NCBI RefSeq assembly: GCF_900007165.1
Contig: NZ_CYGY02000064.1
Span: 1 to 64,000, forward strand
Direction: 5' to 3'
DNA length: 64,000 bases
Source: Paraburkholderia piptadeniae
GTDB lineage: Bacteria; Pseudomonadota; Gammaproteobacteria; Burkholderiales; Burkholderiaceae
In this document: positions 53,084 to 61,503 of the stretch, one piece after another
Layout of the letters: the number at the start of each line of letters is the position of its first letter
Position numbering within the stretch: the stretch's first letter is position 1
The notes under the pieces: model-generated
The model's input: the letters and a program-made list of their open reading frames with translations, nothing else
What the model was told of the DNA's origin: nothing
Databases searched by the model: none
Position numbers and translations under genes: made by a program

Positions 53084-53326
53084 TTATTGATGCTTTCCAT
53101 CCGGAACGACGGGAGCAAATTCGAGTCCCGGCGTGAGGCTCCAATCTTCGATCACATAGTGACGCGCGTCCATTGGGGATGACAGCAGGTTCTGCCAGTG
53201 ATCGCCGTGCCACATCGGATCGAACTCCAGCGCGGATGTGCGCTGCGCGGAGCCGTCGGCGCGCGGCGAGTCTTTCGGGGAGTGGAACAGTTGGGCGGCG
53301 ATGCGGAGGAGGGTATCGAACAACAT
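53084..53326 (-). CDS. Short hypothetical protein (80 residues)
   Basis: ATG at 53326 with GGAG seven bases upstream. Sequence MLFDTLLRIAAQLFHSPKDS at the N-terminus is an amphipathic helix; the remainder is acidic with His/Trp (MWHGDHWQNLL, HYVIEDW) and no membrane helix. No family recognised. It ends 21 bases beyond the candidate small RNA terminator on the opposite strand. Confidence 0.6.
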   Translation of the reverse strand: MLFDTLLRIAAQLFHSPKDSPRADGSAQRTSALEFDPMWHGDHWQNLLSSPMDARHYVIEDWSLTPGLEFAPVVPDGKHQ

Positions 53327-53574
53327 GGCATTTCTCCAATTGCGAACTGCTGGCTGAAATCTTGCGTCTCAGGTGTTACCTTAACAACCCGTGGAAACAC
53401 TTACGAAAGACACGATTTGTTACATAGCGGAAAAATTTGCGCCCGTCTCTTTGTTATAGCAGACAGAAACCGGCAATACAGACCGATTTTATTCTGAATA
53501 CTTTAAAATTTCTCACGCTTACGTTCGTTTTTATGACCGGTTTGACGAGCATCCAAACGTCAATTTGAAACCGC

Positions 53575-53604
53575 TTGACGCCTCTATCCGGTTCCCCGTA
53601 TAAA
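53575..53604 (+). promoter_or_regulatory. Promoter of the cold-shock gene
   Basis: TTGACG at 53575-53580 and TATAAA at 53599-53604, 18 bases apart. Start near 53611 leaves a 5' leader of about 127 bases before the ATG, as expected for cold-shock mRNAs that fold differently at low temperature. Confidence 0.7.
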
Positions 53605-53737
53605 TGCGATGCTGGATTTTCGATAGCGGGACGCTAATCTGTGCTTTACGCGTATATTTCCGTTTTTTGAAATTCGTGAATCGTAATCGGCATTAAAGGG
53701 CATTGCCTGTTCAGTCAAATATCGAGGAAAGTGGAAT

Positions 53738-53941
53738 ATGGAAACCGGTGTCGTCAAATGGTTTAACGATGCTAAAGGCTATGGCTTTATCACGTCCGAC
53801 ACGGGCGGCGAAGATCTCTTCGCGCACTTCTCGGAGATCCGTGCGGAAGGGTTCAAGTCGCTGAAAGAGAACCAGCGGGTGTCGTTCGACGTCAAGGCCG
53901 GCCCGAAGGGCAAGCAGGCTGCCAACATCCAGCCGCTCTGA
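53738..53941 (+). CDS. cspA: Cold-shock protein, CspA family
   Basis: 67 residues, a single cold-shock domain. RNP1 KGYGFIT at 13-19 and RNP2 DLFAHF at 26-31 are intact. Single-stranded nucleic-acid chaperone. GAGGAAAG precedes the ATG, terminator follows at 53968. Which Csp paralogue it is cannot be told. Confidence 0.96.
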   Translation: METGVVKWFNDAKGYGFITSDTGGEDLFAHFSEIRAEGFKSLKENQRVSFDVKAGPKGKQAANIQPL

Positions 53942-53967
53942 TTTTCATCGAACGTTCGCTCTGAGGA

Positions 53968-53993
53968 TAAACCCTCGCTTTTGCGAGGGTTTA
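53968..53993 (+). terminator. Terminator after cspA
   Basis: TAAACCCTCGC and GCGAGGGTTTA around TTTT, an 11-pair stem; the A/T ends of the stem supply the T-rich tail. Confidence 0.85.
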
Positions 53994-54276
53994 TCATTAA
54001 TCGCGCGATGAACATTAATGCGGCGTTCGAATCCATGCCGCCTTGGCGGGCAGAGTTCGAAAACGTTGCTCCCGCGTGCAAATCGATCGAGGTTAATCCG
54101 GAAACTAGCGTAATCCCTGATTGATGATTTATTTATGACGGGCAAGCCGAGTAAACATAATCCGGCGAGCGCGGTAACGGTCGACCGCAAATTCCCATGA
54201 CGTGAAAATCGTGTGCGCAAGCAGTGCCGTCGATAGGGCATACTTGTACCAAGTCCCGCATTGCACAAGTTTTCCC

Positions 54277-55449
54277 ATGTCCGTACCGTTTCTGCCTGAT
54301 CCGGCCCTCGATGTGCCGATCGCCTTCGTCGACCTCGAAACCACGGGCGGCTCCGTAGGCACTCATCGGATCACGGAAATCGGCATCGTCGAGGTAGGGC
54401 CGAGCGGCGCGTCCCGCTGGACCACCCTCGTCGATCCCGGCCAGCCGATTCCACCTTTCATCCAGCAGTTGACGGGCATCACCGACGACATGGTGCGCGG
54501 CGCGCCCACGTTCGAATCGATTGCGGCGGATCTGTTCGCGCGGCTCGAAGGCAAGCTCTTCATCGCGCACAACGCCAGTTTCGATCGCGGATTCCTGCGC
54601 AATGAGTTCCAGCGCGCGGGCTACGCGTTCAATCCGGACGTGCTGTGCACCGTGCGCCTGTCGCGTGCGCTGTTTCCGGCGGAAAAGCGCCACGGACTCG
54701 ATGCGCTTGTCGAGCGGCATGCGCTCGTGCCGTCGGACCGACACCGCGCGCTCGCCGACGCCGATCTGCTCTGGCAGTTCTGGCAGCGCCTGCACGGTCT
54801 AGTCCCCGTCGACGTGCTGCGCGCGCAGATCGACAAGACGATGCGTCGCTACCAGTTGGCGGGCGACATCACCGAGGATCTGCTCGATACCGCGCCGGCC
54901 GGCTGCGGCGTGTATGCGTTCTATGGCGAGGCCGACGCGCCGCTGTACGTCGGTCGAAGCGTGCGCGTGCGGCAGCGTCTGCGTTCGCATCTGACGGGCG
55001 AGCGCCGTTCGTCGAAAGAGATCAGGCTTGCGCAGCAGGTTCGGCGCGTCGAGTGGCGCGCGACGGGCGGCGAGATTGGCGCACTGCTCGCGGAAGCGCA
55101 GTGGATCGCGACGCTGCGTCCGCCGCTCAACCGTTTGCCGCGCGTGAGCCGCGCCGATCCCGTCGATGCTCCGTGGCCTTTCGAAGGCGCAATTGCGTTC
55201 GAGGAGCGCGATGCGTCAGAAGGCGCGCGCGTCTTTCATGTCGTCGACGGGTGGCGCTATCTCGGACACGCGCCGTCGCTGGCCGAAGCCTCGGCGCTGC
55301 TTGCTGCCGGCACGCGCGGCGCGTTCGAGCTGTCGACATGGCGCATCCTCCAGACGCACCTCGCGCGCGGACTGCGCGTGCTGCCGCTGTCCCGCGCGCT
55401 GGGCGAGGCCGTGGCCGCGCCGGCTACGGCAGTGATCGACGCGGCCTAG
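54277..55449 (+). CDS. DEDDh 3'-5' exonuclease fused to a GIY-YIG endonuclease domain
   Basis: 390 residues from the ATG at 54277. N-terminal DnaQ-like exonuclease: Asp19/Glu21 in FVDLETTG, Asp103 in HNASFDRGF, His156 and Asp161 in DRHRALADAD, so all five DEDDh positions are present. From about 207 a GIY-YIG nuclease as in UvrC/Cho: GVY at 211-213, YVG at 224-226, Arg in SVRVRQRLRSH, and N of RPPLNRLP. The tail (about 300-390) is unassigned. Likely in DNA repair or in processing damaged ends; such fusions occur in actinobacteria and betaproteobacteria. Its stop overlaps that of the convergent gene by four bases. Confidence 0.9.
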   Translation: MSVPFLPDPALDVPIAFVDLETTGGSVGTHRITEIGIVEVGPSGASRWTTLVDPGQPIPPFIQQLTGITDDMVRGAPTFESIAADLFARLEGKLFIAHNASFDRGFLRNEFQRAGYAFNPDVLCTVRLSRALFPAEKRHGLDALVERHALVPSDRHRALADADLLWQFWQRLHGLVPVDVLRAQIDKTMRRYQLAGDITEDLLDTAPAGCGVYAFYGEADAPLYVGRSVRVRQRLRSHLTGERRSSKEIRLAQQVRRVEWRATGGEIGALLAEAQWIATLRPPLNRLPRVSRADPVDAPWPFEGAIAFEERDASEGARVFHVVDGWRYLGHAPSLAEASALLAAGTRGAFELSTWRILQTHLARGLRVLPLSRALGEAVAAPATAVIDAA

Positions 55450-56042
55450 CCCGTCGCCCCGACGCCCCCCGCTTCGCACACATGCCCGAGCGCTCGCATG
55501 AGCGCGGCATTGCGCGTGTTGTCGTAGCGGGTGAGCGATTTCCAGTTATCGATGCCGCGCGCGACGCGTGTCGGGCAATCGTCCTGCGCGCGCAGCGTCT
55601 GCACGCGCGCGAGAGCGGCAATCAGCGATTGCGTCAGCTTGTCCAGTTGCGGCCTCAGGCTGGTTGCGAGATCGGGTGCCGCGCCTTCGGGCGGCCGGGT
55701 TGCGCGCCACGAATCGAACAGCGCGTTCTGCACTTCCTTGCTCGCGTCGATCTGATCCTGGAAGAACGCGCGCGCGAACGCGGGATCGACGCCCGCGTTC
55801 GTCGCGCGCTTCCCGACGTCGGCGAGCAGCGCCTGCTCGCGCGGCGTATCGGTTATCGGCTGATGGTGCGCCCACTTGTAGCGCGCAACAGGCTCGGCCA
55901 GCGACAGACGCTGCGAGACGAGCGCGATCAGATTGGTGAGCGCGGTGTCGTCGCCATCGGCGCGCGCGGGTGTCGGCGCGAAGGCGAGGGCGAAGGAGAG
56001 CGCGATCGCGCCAAGCGCGCCGACATGAAGCGAACGGATCAT
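55446..56042 (-). CDS. Secreted (gamma-class) chorismate mutase
   Basis: 198 residues from the ATG at 56042. Signal peptide ends near PTPARA-DGDD (about 27). The mature all-helical AroQ-gamma fold shows LIALVSQRLSLAEPVARYKWAHHQPITDTPREQALL, with Arg and Lys typical of the active site, and FFQDQIDASKEVQ. It converts chorismate to prephenate in the periplasm, where its purpose is unclear. Convergent overlap with the exonuclease gene, sharing CTAG. Confidence 0.88.
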   Translation of the reverse strand: MIRSLHVGALGAIALSFALAFAPTPARADGDDTALTNLIALVSQRLSLAEPVARYKWAHHQPITDTPREQALLADVGKRATNAGVDPAFARAFFQDQIDASKEVQNALFDSWRATRPPEGAAPDLATSLRPQLDKLTQSLIAALARVQTLRAQDDCPTRVARGIDNWKSLTRYDNTRNAALMRALGHVCEAGGVGATG

Positions 56043-56115
56043 TGAGCTTGAGACAGCCGGAGGCTGCACACGAAGAGGAAAAGACAGAAGAATAGACGAA
56101 GCGCGCGGCATGCGT

Positions 56116-56167
56116 CGCACATGCACATCGACGGCCTGCGCCGCACATGCACATCGACGGCCTGCGC
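56116..56167. repeat. Two perfect tandem copies of a 26-base unit
   Basis: Unit begins CGCACATGCACATCGACG and ends GCCTGCGC; copies at 56116-56141 and 56142-56167, with partial third-copy edges on both sides (GCATGCGT before, CGCAG after). It lies in the 338-base gap upstream of the chorismate mutase gene; the rest of that gap shows no gene. Possible variable-number repeat. Confidence 0.9.
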
Positions 56168-56380
56168 CGCAGTGGAGAAAGACGTAGGGACAAGTCAGCG
56201 AATACGGACGAGCGCGCGTGCGGCACGTTGACGCGTCGTCAGTCGTCGCTCAAAAGCGGAAAGACACAAACGCGAGCGCACACAACCCCCGCGCCTCGAT
56301 ATGCGAAGCGCACGGACGTGCAGCGACATTGGCGCATCCTTTCGATGCGCGAGCCCCGATGCTGCAATGCACGTCAACCG

Positions 56381-56530
56381 TTACTTCGGGTCGCACGACT
56401 TGCGTTGTTCGTCGAAGAACGCGCGAACATGCTCGGGCAGTTCCGCGCCCAGAAACTCGACGCCTGCCGGTTCCGGATCCGGGCTCGAGACCTTGTCGGG
56501 GGTCGGAATCTTCGGCGGTTTGGTATCCAT
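56381..56530 (-). CDS. Unannotated 49-residue protein
   Basis: ATG at 56530 with an ideal AAAGGAGAG site eight bases upstream; stop TAA at 56381. The first half is Pro/Lys/Asp-rich (MDTKPPKIPTPDKVSSPDPE); the second half is a likely helix, EFLGAELPEHVRAFFDEQRK, ending CDPK. Soluble, no signal. Codon choice is GC-rich in third positions, as in real genes here. No family recognised. Confidence 0.7.
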   Translation of the reverse strand: MDTKPPKIPTPDKVSSPDPEPAGVEFLGAELPEHVRAFFDEQRKSCDPK

Positions 56531-56660
56531 GATGTTCTCTCCTTTACGAAATCATTATCTTCCCTGGCATGTATGTCGGACCAGCGCTGCCGCACACAGC
56601 AGATGTTTTGGCGCGCCTCTGTTGCTTTAACGGCACAGGGTCCCAGGCATTGAAGCGCCT

Positions 56661-56703
56661 TGTTTAGAATTTAATGATTGCCTTATTGCAGTACGTCTAA
56701 ACA
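56661..56703. repeat. 8-base inverted repeat upstream of the DUF2946 gene
   Basis: TGTTTAGA at 56661-56668 and TCTAAACA at 56696-56703 with a 27-base AT-rich spacer. TATACT at about 56723 downstream is a possible -10. Could be an operator of the metal-related operon. Confidence 0.4.
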
Positions 56704-56751
56704 CCGTCTTTCGGCCGCTGCTATACTGCGCGCTCACTTTTTCAGGTAGCG

Positions 56752-57132
56752 ATGGCACGCCCGACACGCTGGATCAGTCTCGTATGGCTGGCGCTGGTAC
56801 TCAACGTACTGTCGCCCGTCATCGGCTATGCGCGTGCACCTGGCTCGCAAGGTCCGCTCTCCGTCGAGCTCTGTCATGCGGCTGGCGCGAAGAACGTCGT
56901 CATCGACCTCGGCGATTCGCACGACAGCACGCCGAAGTCGCACCTCGCTGTTCCCCACTGTGTCTACTGTCCGGGCTTCGCCGCCAACTTCGCGCTTGGC
57001 GCCAGCGTCCCGTTCGTCCCGCCTCCCGTCCGTGCGCTTGCTTACGCGCGCGCCGTCGAGCCGGAAGTCGTCTTTGTGCGCCGCAGCGTACGCGTCGCAC
57101 AACCCCGCGCCCCTCCCGTCACGTCGATCTGA
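56752..57132 (+). CDS. DUF2946-type secreted protein
   Basis: 126 residues. Leader VWLALVLNVLSPVIGYARA (about 10-29). The mature part has CH at 41-42 and HCVYC at 69-73, the His/Cys-x2-Cys pattern of DUF2946 proteins, which recur beside TonB-dependent copper receptors. Probably a periplasmic or membrane-attached metal-binding protein. First of four genes running to 61449; the receptor gene starts 174 bases on. Confidence 0.82.
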   Translation: MARPTRWISLVWLALVLNVLSPVIGYARAPGSQGPLSVELCHAAGAKNVVIDLGDSHDSTPKSHLAVPHCVYCPGFAANFALGASVPFVPPPVRALAYARAVEPEVVFVRRSVRVAQPRAPPVTSI

Positions 57133-57305
57133 GGCCCATTCAGCCCGTTCGCTCGCCTGCGTCTGACATCGTCAAGGCGTAGCAGGCGGCGAGCCGCCGT
57201 GCGTGCCTTTGCTCCCGGTTTCCTGCCTGCCGCGTCAGCCACGCGGCAAGCGGCTTGGGCATGTGCACCGGCAGGGCGTCTTCGATCACGTTTTCAGGAC
57301 TCTTC

Positions 57306-59672
57306 ATGCGCATCGTTTCCGCTGCGCTGTCCGCACGCACGCCGCTTTCGGCGGCATGCACGGCAGTGTTCGTCTTTCAACCTGCATGGGCCGCTCAAAG
57401 TACGATCGATCGTGCCACCCCGGATACTTCGGTCTCCCATTCTTCTGTAACGAGCGATTCCGCGGATTCGTTGACGGAATCCGCCGGCACGCTGCAAGCC
57501 GTGAGGGTCACGGCCGCGCGAGCCGCACCCGCGTTTGCGCCGGATACGCCTGGCGTCGTCGAAACCGTCACCCGCGAGCAGATCGACGCACGCAACATCG
57601 TCAACACGGAAGACGCGCTCAAGTACGCGCCGAACGTCATGGTCCGCAAGCGCTTCACGGGCGACCGCAACTCGGTGTTCGCGGGCCGGGACTTCAACGA
57701 GCTTCAGAGCGCGCGCGGCCTCGTCTATGCCGACGGCCTGCTGCTGTCGAATCTGCTCGGGTCGAGCTATGCCTACCCGCCGCGCTGGTCGCTGATCGCG
57801 CCCGATGACATCGCCCAGGTCGAGGTGCTGTATGGGCCGTTCTCGGCGCTCTATCCGGGCAATTCGATCGGCTCGACGGTGCAGATCACGACGCGCAAGC
57901 CCGAGAAGCTCGAAGCGTCGCTGGACACGCAGCTTTTCACGCAGCATTACGACGACCCCTATGGCCTCACGAAGAGCTTCGGCGGCAATCATGAGTCGGC
58001 GCATATCGCCGATCGCATCGGCCGGTTCTGGTACTCGCTGACGCTCGATCGTCTCGAGAACAACAGCCAGCCGTTGCAGTACGCGAGCCCGAACAGCGCA
58101 TACAACGCGAAGCTCGGCGCGCCCGTCGCGGTGACGGGCGCGGCGACGGATATCGGCCCGAACGGCCAGCCGCGCGTGATCGTCGGTCCGCAGATGATGG
58201 AGCGCACCGAGCAGACCGGCGAATCCGTGCGCATGGGCTACGCGCTGACCGACCGCGTCGACGCGACGCTCACGCTCGGCCACTGGGAGAACCACTACAA
58301 AGACCGCGCGCAGACCTTCCTGACGGATGCCGCCGGCAACCCGGTCTATGCGGGCAATGTGACGATCGGCGGGAAGAACTACACGATTGCGCCGACGGCG
58401 TTTTCGCCCGCCAACGGCGATCAGGAGAACTGGCTCTACGCGTTCGGGCTGAACGCGCGGCTCGACTCGGGCTGGAAGCTGTCGGGCACCGTATCGGCGT
58501 ACGACGTGTCGCGCGACGTGCTGCGCTCGTCGGCGACTGCGCCGCCCGCTGCCTATGGCGGCGGCCCGGGCACGATCTTCTTCGGCGACGGCACGGGCTG
58601 GCGCACGCTCGATCTGAAAGCAGAGTCCCCGTCGTATGCGGGCCACGCGTTGACCGTCGGCTATCACTTCGACAATTACTTCCTGCGCAACGAGACCTTC
58701 AACACGTCCGACTGGCTGAACGGTTCTCTGTCGACGCTCGCCAGCACGTATCGCGGCGACACGCGCACCCAGGCGCTCTATGGCCAGGACGCGTGGCGTT
58801 TCGCGCCGGGCTGGCTCGCGACGCTCGGCGTGCGCTACGAGCGCTGGGACGCATACGACGGCGCGCTCAGCAACGGCACGTCGACGTTCGGCTACGCGGA
58901 CCACGGCGCGAACGCACTGTCGCCGAAAGCGTCGGTGCAATGGCAGGCCACGCAAGAGTGGCTGTTCCGCCTGTCGTTCGCGACGGGCACGCGCTTTCCG
59001 ACCGTCGGCGAGCTGTTTCAGGGGACGATCGCGAACAACGCGATCGTCAACAACAATCCGGGCCTGCGCCCTGAGAAGGCGATCGACTGGGACTTCACGG
59101 CGGAGCGCGACGTCGGCGTGGGTGTCGTGCGGGCGAGCGTGTTCCAGAGCGACCTGCGCGACTCGATCTACAGCCAGACGACGGTCAACGGCGCATCGAC
59201 GCTCACCAACATCTCGAACGTCGATCGCGTGCGCGTGCGCGGCGTCGAACTGGCGTTCTCGGGGCAGAACGTGCTGCTGCGCGGGCTCGATCTCGACGCG
59301 AACGTCTCGGCGACCAACGCGCGCATTCTCGCCGACCCGGCGAATCCGTCGTATGTCGGCAAGCGCTTCCCGCGCATTCCCGTGATGCGCGCGAATCTGC
59401 TCGCCAACTACCACTTCGACCCGCAATGGCAGGGCAGCGTCGGAATACGTTATTCCGGCCGCCAGTACAACACGCTCGACAACAGCGACGTCAGTCCCGA
59501 TGTCTACGGCGGCACCAGCTCGTTTCTGGTCGTCGATCTGAAGGCGCGTTATCAGATGGGCAAGCACTGGCTCGCGTCGCTCGGCATCGACAACCTGACG
59601 GACCGCCGCTACTACGTCTTTCACCCGTATCCGGGCCGCACGTTCTACGGAGAACTCGAATGGTCGCTTTAA
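57306..59672 (+). CDS. TonB-dependent outer-membrane receptor
   Basis: 788 residues from the ATG at 57306. Signal peptide ends near PAWA-AQ (about 30). TonB-box-like LQAVRVTA at 63-70, plug domain (about 75-190, VVETVTREQIDARNIVNTEDALKYAP and GLVYADGLLL), then a 22-strand barrel ending with GELEWSL-type C-terminus with terminal aromatic-hydrophobic strand FYGELEW. The linked DUF2946, CECC and CxxC proteins point to a metal or metal-chelate ligand, copper being the best guess. The next gene starts inside its last codons. Confidence 0.92.
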   Translation: MRIVSAALSARTPLSAACTAVFVFQPAWAAQSTIDRATPDTSVSHSSVTSDSADSLTESAGTLQAVRVTAARAAPAFAPDTPGVVETVTREQIDARNIVNTEDALKYAPNVMVRKRFTGDRNSVFAGRDFNELQSARGLVYADGLLLSNLLGSSYAYPPRWSLIAPDDIAQVEVLYGPFSALYPGNSIGSTVQITTRKPEKLEASLDTQLFTQHYDDPYGLTKSFGGNHESAHIADRIGRFWYSLTLDRLENNSQPLQYASPNSAYNAKLGAPVAVTGAATDIGPNGQPRVIVGPQMMERTEQTGESVRMGYALTDRVDATLTLGHWENHYKDRAQTFLTDAAGNPVYAGNVTIGGKNYTIAPTAFSPANGDQENWLYAFGLNARLDSGWKLSGTVSAYDVSRDVLRSSATAPPAAYGGGPGTIFFGDGTGWRTLDLKAESPSYAGHALTVGYHFDNYFLRNETFNTSDWLNGSLSTLASTYRGDTRTQALYGQDAWRFAPGWLATLGVRYERWDAYDGALSNGTSTFGYADHGANALSPKASVQWQATQEWLFRLSFATGTRFPTVGELFQGTIANNAIVNNNPGLRPEKAIDWDFTAERDVGVGVVRASVFQSDLRDSIYSQTTVNGASTLTNISNVDRVRVRGVELAFSGQNVLLRGLDLDANVSATNARILADPANPSYVGKRFPRIPVMRANLLANYHFDPQWQGSVGIRYSGRQYNTLDNSDVSPDVYGGTSSFLVVDLKARYQMGKHWLASLGIDNLTDRRYYVFHPYPGRTFYGELEWSL

Positions 59673-60985
59673 GAAAATGGGCGGCGGCGCTGGCCGCCGG
59701 CTTCTCGCTGACGCTGATCGCGCAGCCGTCGCTCGCGCATGACGCTTCGACCGATACGCACGCGGGACATGCGATGCCGATGGACGTGGCGGACGGCATG
59801 AGCGGCATGAGCGGCATAGCATCGGGCGCCGGCGCGAAAGCCGTGCGCGCAGCCAAAGCGCCGCTCGCGACGGGCGCCGCGTTCGATGCGCAGCATCGCC
59901 TGTGGGTGGCGTGGGTCGAAGGGCAGCATGTCGTCGTCGCGCATTCGAGCCACGCCGACAAAACGGGCCGCACGCTGTCGCCGCCCGTCGTGGTCAACGC
60001 GATGCCCGAGCCGATCTACACGAGCGCCGAGAACCGTCCGAAGATCGCCGCGAGCCCGGACGCGAAGGCGATCTACGTCACGTGGTCGATGCCGCTCGAC
60101 GCGCCGTACACGGGCATGGTGCGCTTCTCGCGTTCGATCGACGGCGGCGCGACGTGGAGCGTGCCCGCGACGGTCCACGGCGACCGCCAGCCGATCACGC
60201 ATCGCTTCGATTCGCTGATCGTCGACGGACAGGGGCGCATCTTCGTCGCGTGGATCGACAAGCGCGATCTGACGGCGGCGAAGAGAGCGGGCAGGCCGTA
60301 TGACGGCGCGGCTGTCTACTACGCGGTATCGACGGACGGCGGGCAGTCTTTCCAGCCCGAGCGCAAGGTCGCCGACCACACGTGCGAGTGCTGCCGGATC
60401 GCGCTGGCGCTCGACAACGAAGGCCGGGTGCAGGCGATGTGGCGCAACGTGTTCGACGGCCAGATTCGCGATCACGCGCTCGCGGTGCTGCCCGCCGACC
60501 CGCGCGAGGCCGTCGTGCCGATTCGCGCGACATTTTCCGGCTGGCATATGGAAGCGTGCCCCGAGCATGGGCCCGCGCTCGCGATCACGCCGGACGGCGT
60601 GCGCCACATGGCGTGGTTCAGCGTCGTCAACGGACGCGCTGATATCTACTACTCGCGCCTCGACGCGAACGGCAAGCCGATTGGCGAGCCGTGGGCGTTC
60701 GGCGACACGGGCAAGCCCGACGAGCAGGCGTCGCACGCGGCGCTGATCGCGCAAGGCAAGACGCTGTGGCTCGCGTGGAAAGACTTCGACGGCGACACGA
60801 TGCGTCTGATGCTGCGCCGTTCCGATGACGAAGGTGCGCATTGGAGCGCGCCGCGCATGCTCGCGCAGACGGCGGGCGGCAGCGACAATCCGCAGTTGCT
60901 GGAAGACGCGGGGCGCGTCTATCTGTCGTGGCGCACGCAGAACGACGGCTACATGCTCGTGCCGGCCGGGGAGGGCAATCAATGA
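59660..60985 (+). CDS. Exported BNR/Asp-box repeat protein (sialidase-like propeller)
   Basis: 441 residues. ATG at 59660 overlaps the receptor stop by 13 bases, with GGAG upstream. Signal peptide ends near PSLAHD (about 25), followed by a His/Met-rich stretch HDASTDTHAGHAMPMD, a common copper-binding composition. A beta-propeller with Asp boxes SIDGGATWS, STDGGQSF and SDDEGAHWS follows. DHTCECCRIAL at 239-249 holds three Cys. True sialidase activity is unlikely; no RIP motif was seen. Probably a periplasmic metal-handling partner of the receptor. Confidence 0.82.
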   Translation: MVALRKWAAALAAGFSLTLIAQPSLAHDASTDTHAGHAMPMDVADGMSGMSGIASGAGAKAVRAAKAPLATGAAFDAQHRLWVAWVEGQHVVVAHSSHADKTGRTLSPPVVVNAMPEPIYTSAENRPKIAASPDAKAIYVTWSMPLDAPYTGMVRFSRSIDGGATWSVPATVHGDRQPITHRFDSLIVDGQGRIFVAWIDKRDLTAAKRAGRPYDGAAVYYAVSTDGGQSFQPERKVADHTCECCRIALALDNEGRVQAMWRNVFDGQIRDHALAVLPADPREAVVPIRATFSGWHMEACPEHGPALAITPDGVRHMAWFSVVNGRADIYYSRLDANGKPIGEPWAFGDTGKPDEQASHAALIAQGKTLWLAWKDFDGDTMRLMLRRSDDEGAHWSAPRMLAQTAGGSDNPQLLEDAGRVYLSWRTQNDGYMLVPAGEGNQ

Positions 60986-61449
60986 AGCGAATCGGGATGG
61001 CGCTCGCCAGCGCCTTGATTGCTGCCGGCGCGCAAGCAGGCCGCCTCGAGCCGCTGCACGCGTCGGAAGTGAACGCGCTTTTCGCCGCGTCGCAAGGCAA
61101 GCCGCAGATCGTCGAAATCTGGTCGCTCGATTGCGGCTACTGCCGCGAGAACGCGGCTCGCATCGTCGAATGGCAGAAGAAGCATCGCGATGTGCGGCTG
61201 ACGATGATCGCGATGGACACCATCGACGACAACGCCGCAGCGCTGTTGCAAGTGCTCGCGTCGCTGCCGTTGCCGCCGCAGACCGCGCTGTACGCGAACG
61301 CCGAGGCGATCCCCGACAAGCTGCGCCGCGCGCTCGATCCCAACTGGCACGGCGAGATGCCGCGCACGCTGCTGATCGACGCGTACGGCGCACGGCAGGC
61401 GACGAGCGGGTTGTTGCAGCCTGCCGTGCTCGACGCCTGGCATCGGTAG
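60982..61449 (+). CDS. Thioredoxin-like (TlpA-type) exported protein
   Basis: 155 residues. ATG overlaps the upstream stop (ATGA). Signal peptide ends near AGAQAG (about 20). Redox motif Cys51-Gly-Tyr-Cys54 in WSLDCGYCREN, cis-Pro region GEMPRTLLID. Likely a periplasmic thiol reductant, perhaps for the Cys of the two upstream partners or for copper reduction (inference). Last gene of the operon. Confidence 0.85.
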   Translation: MKRIGMALASALIAAGAQAGRLEPLHASEVNALFAASQGKPQIVEIWSLDCGYCRENAARIVEWQKKHRDVRLTMIAMDTIDDNAAALLQVLASLPLPPQTALYANAEAIPDKLRRALDPNWHGEMPRTLLIDAYGARQATSGLLQPAVLDAWHR

Positions 61450-61503
61450 CGCGCAGCGAGCCAGTTTTTCGCGCTTCGGGCTTCGGGCTTCAGGTTTCGT
61501 GCT

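Noticed and set aside
57133..57305. Cobalamin riboswitch ahead of the TonB receptor
   Set aside because: GCCAC and GGC runs occur, but the B12 box and the GCCACUG pairing are missing, and linked genes point to metal rather than cobalamin.
57294..59822. Minus-strand open frame of about 840 codons opposite the TonB receptor
   Set aside because: Same artefact: Arg-rich antisense product, whereas the plus strand has a complete receptor.
59660..60985. True sialidase
   Set aside because: Asp-box repeats are present, but the RIP motif and catalytic Arg triad could not be found and the setting is metal-related.
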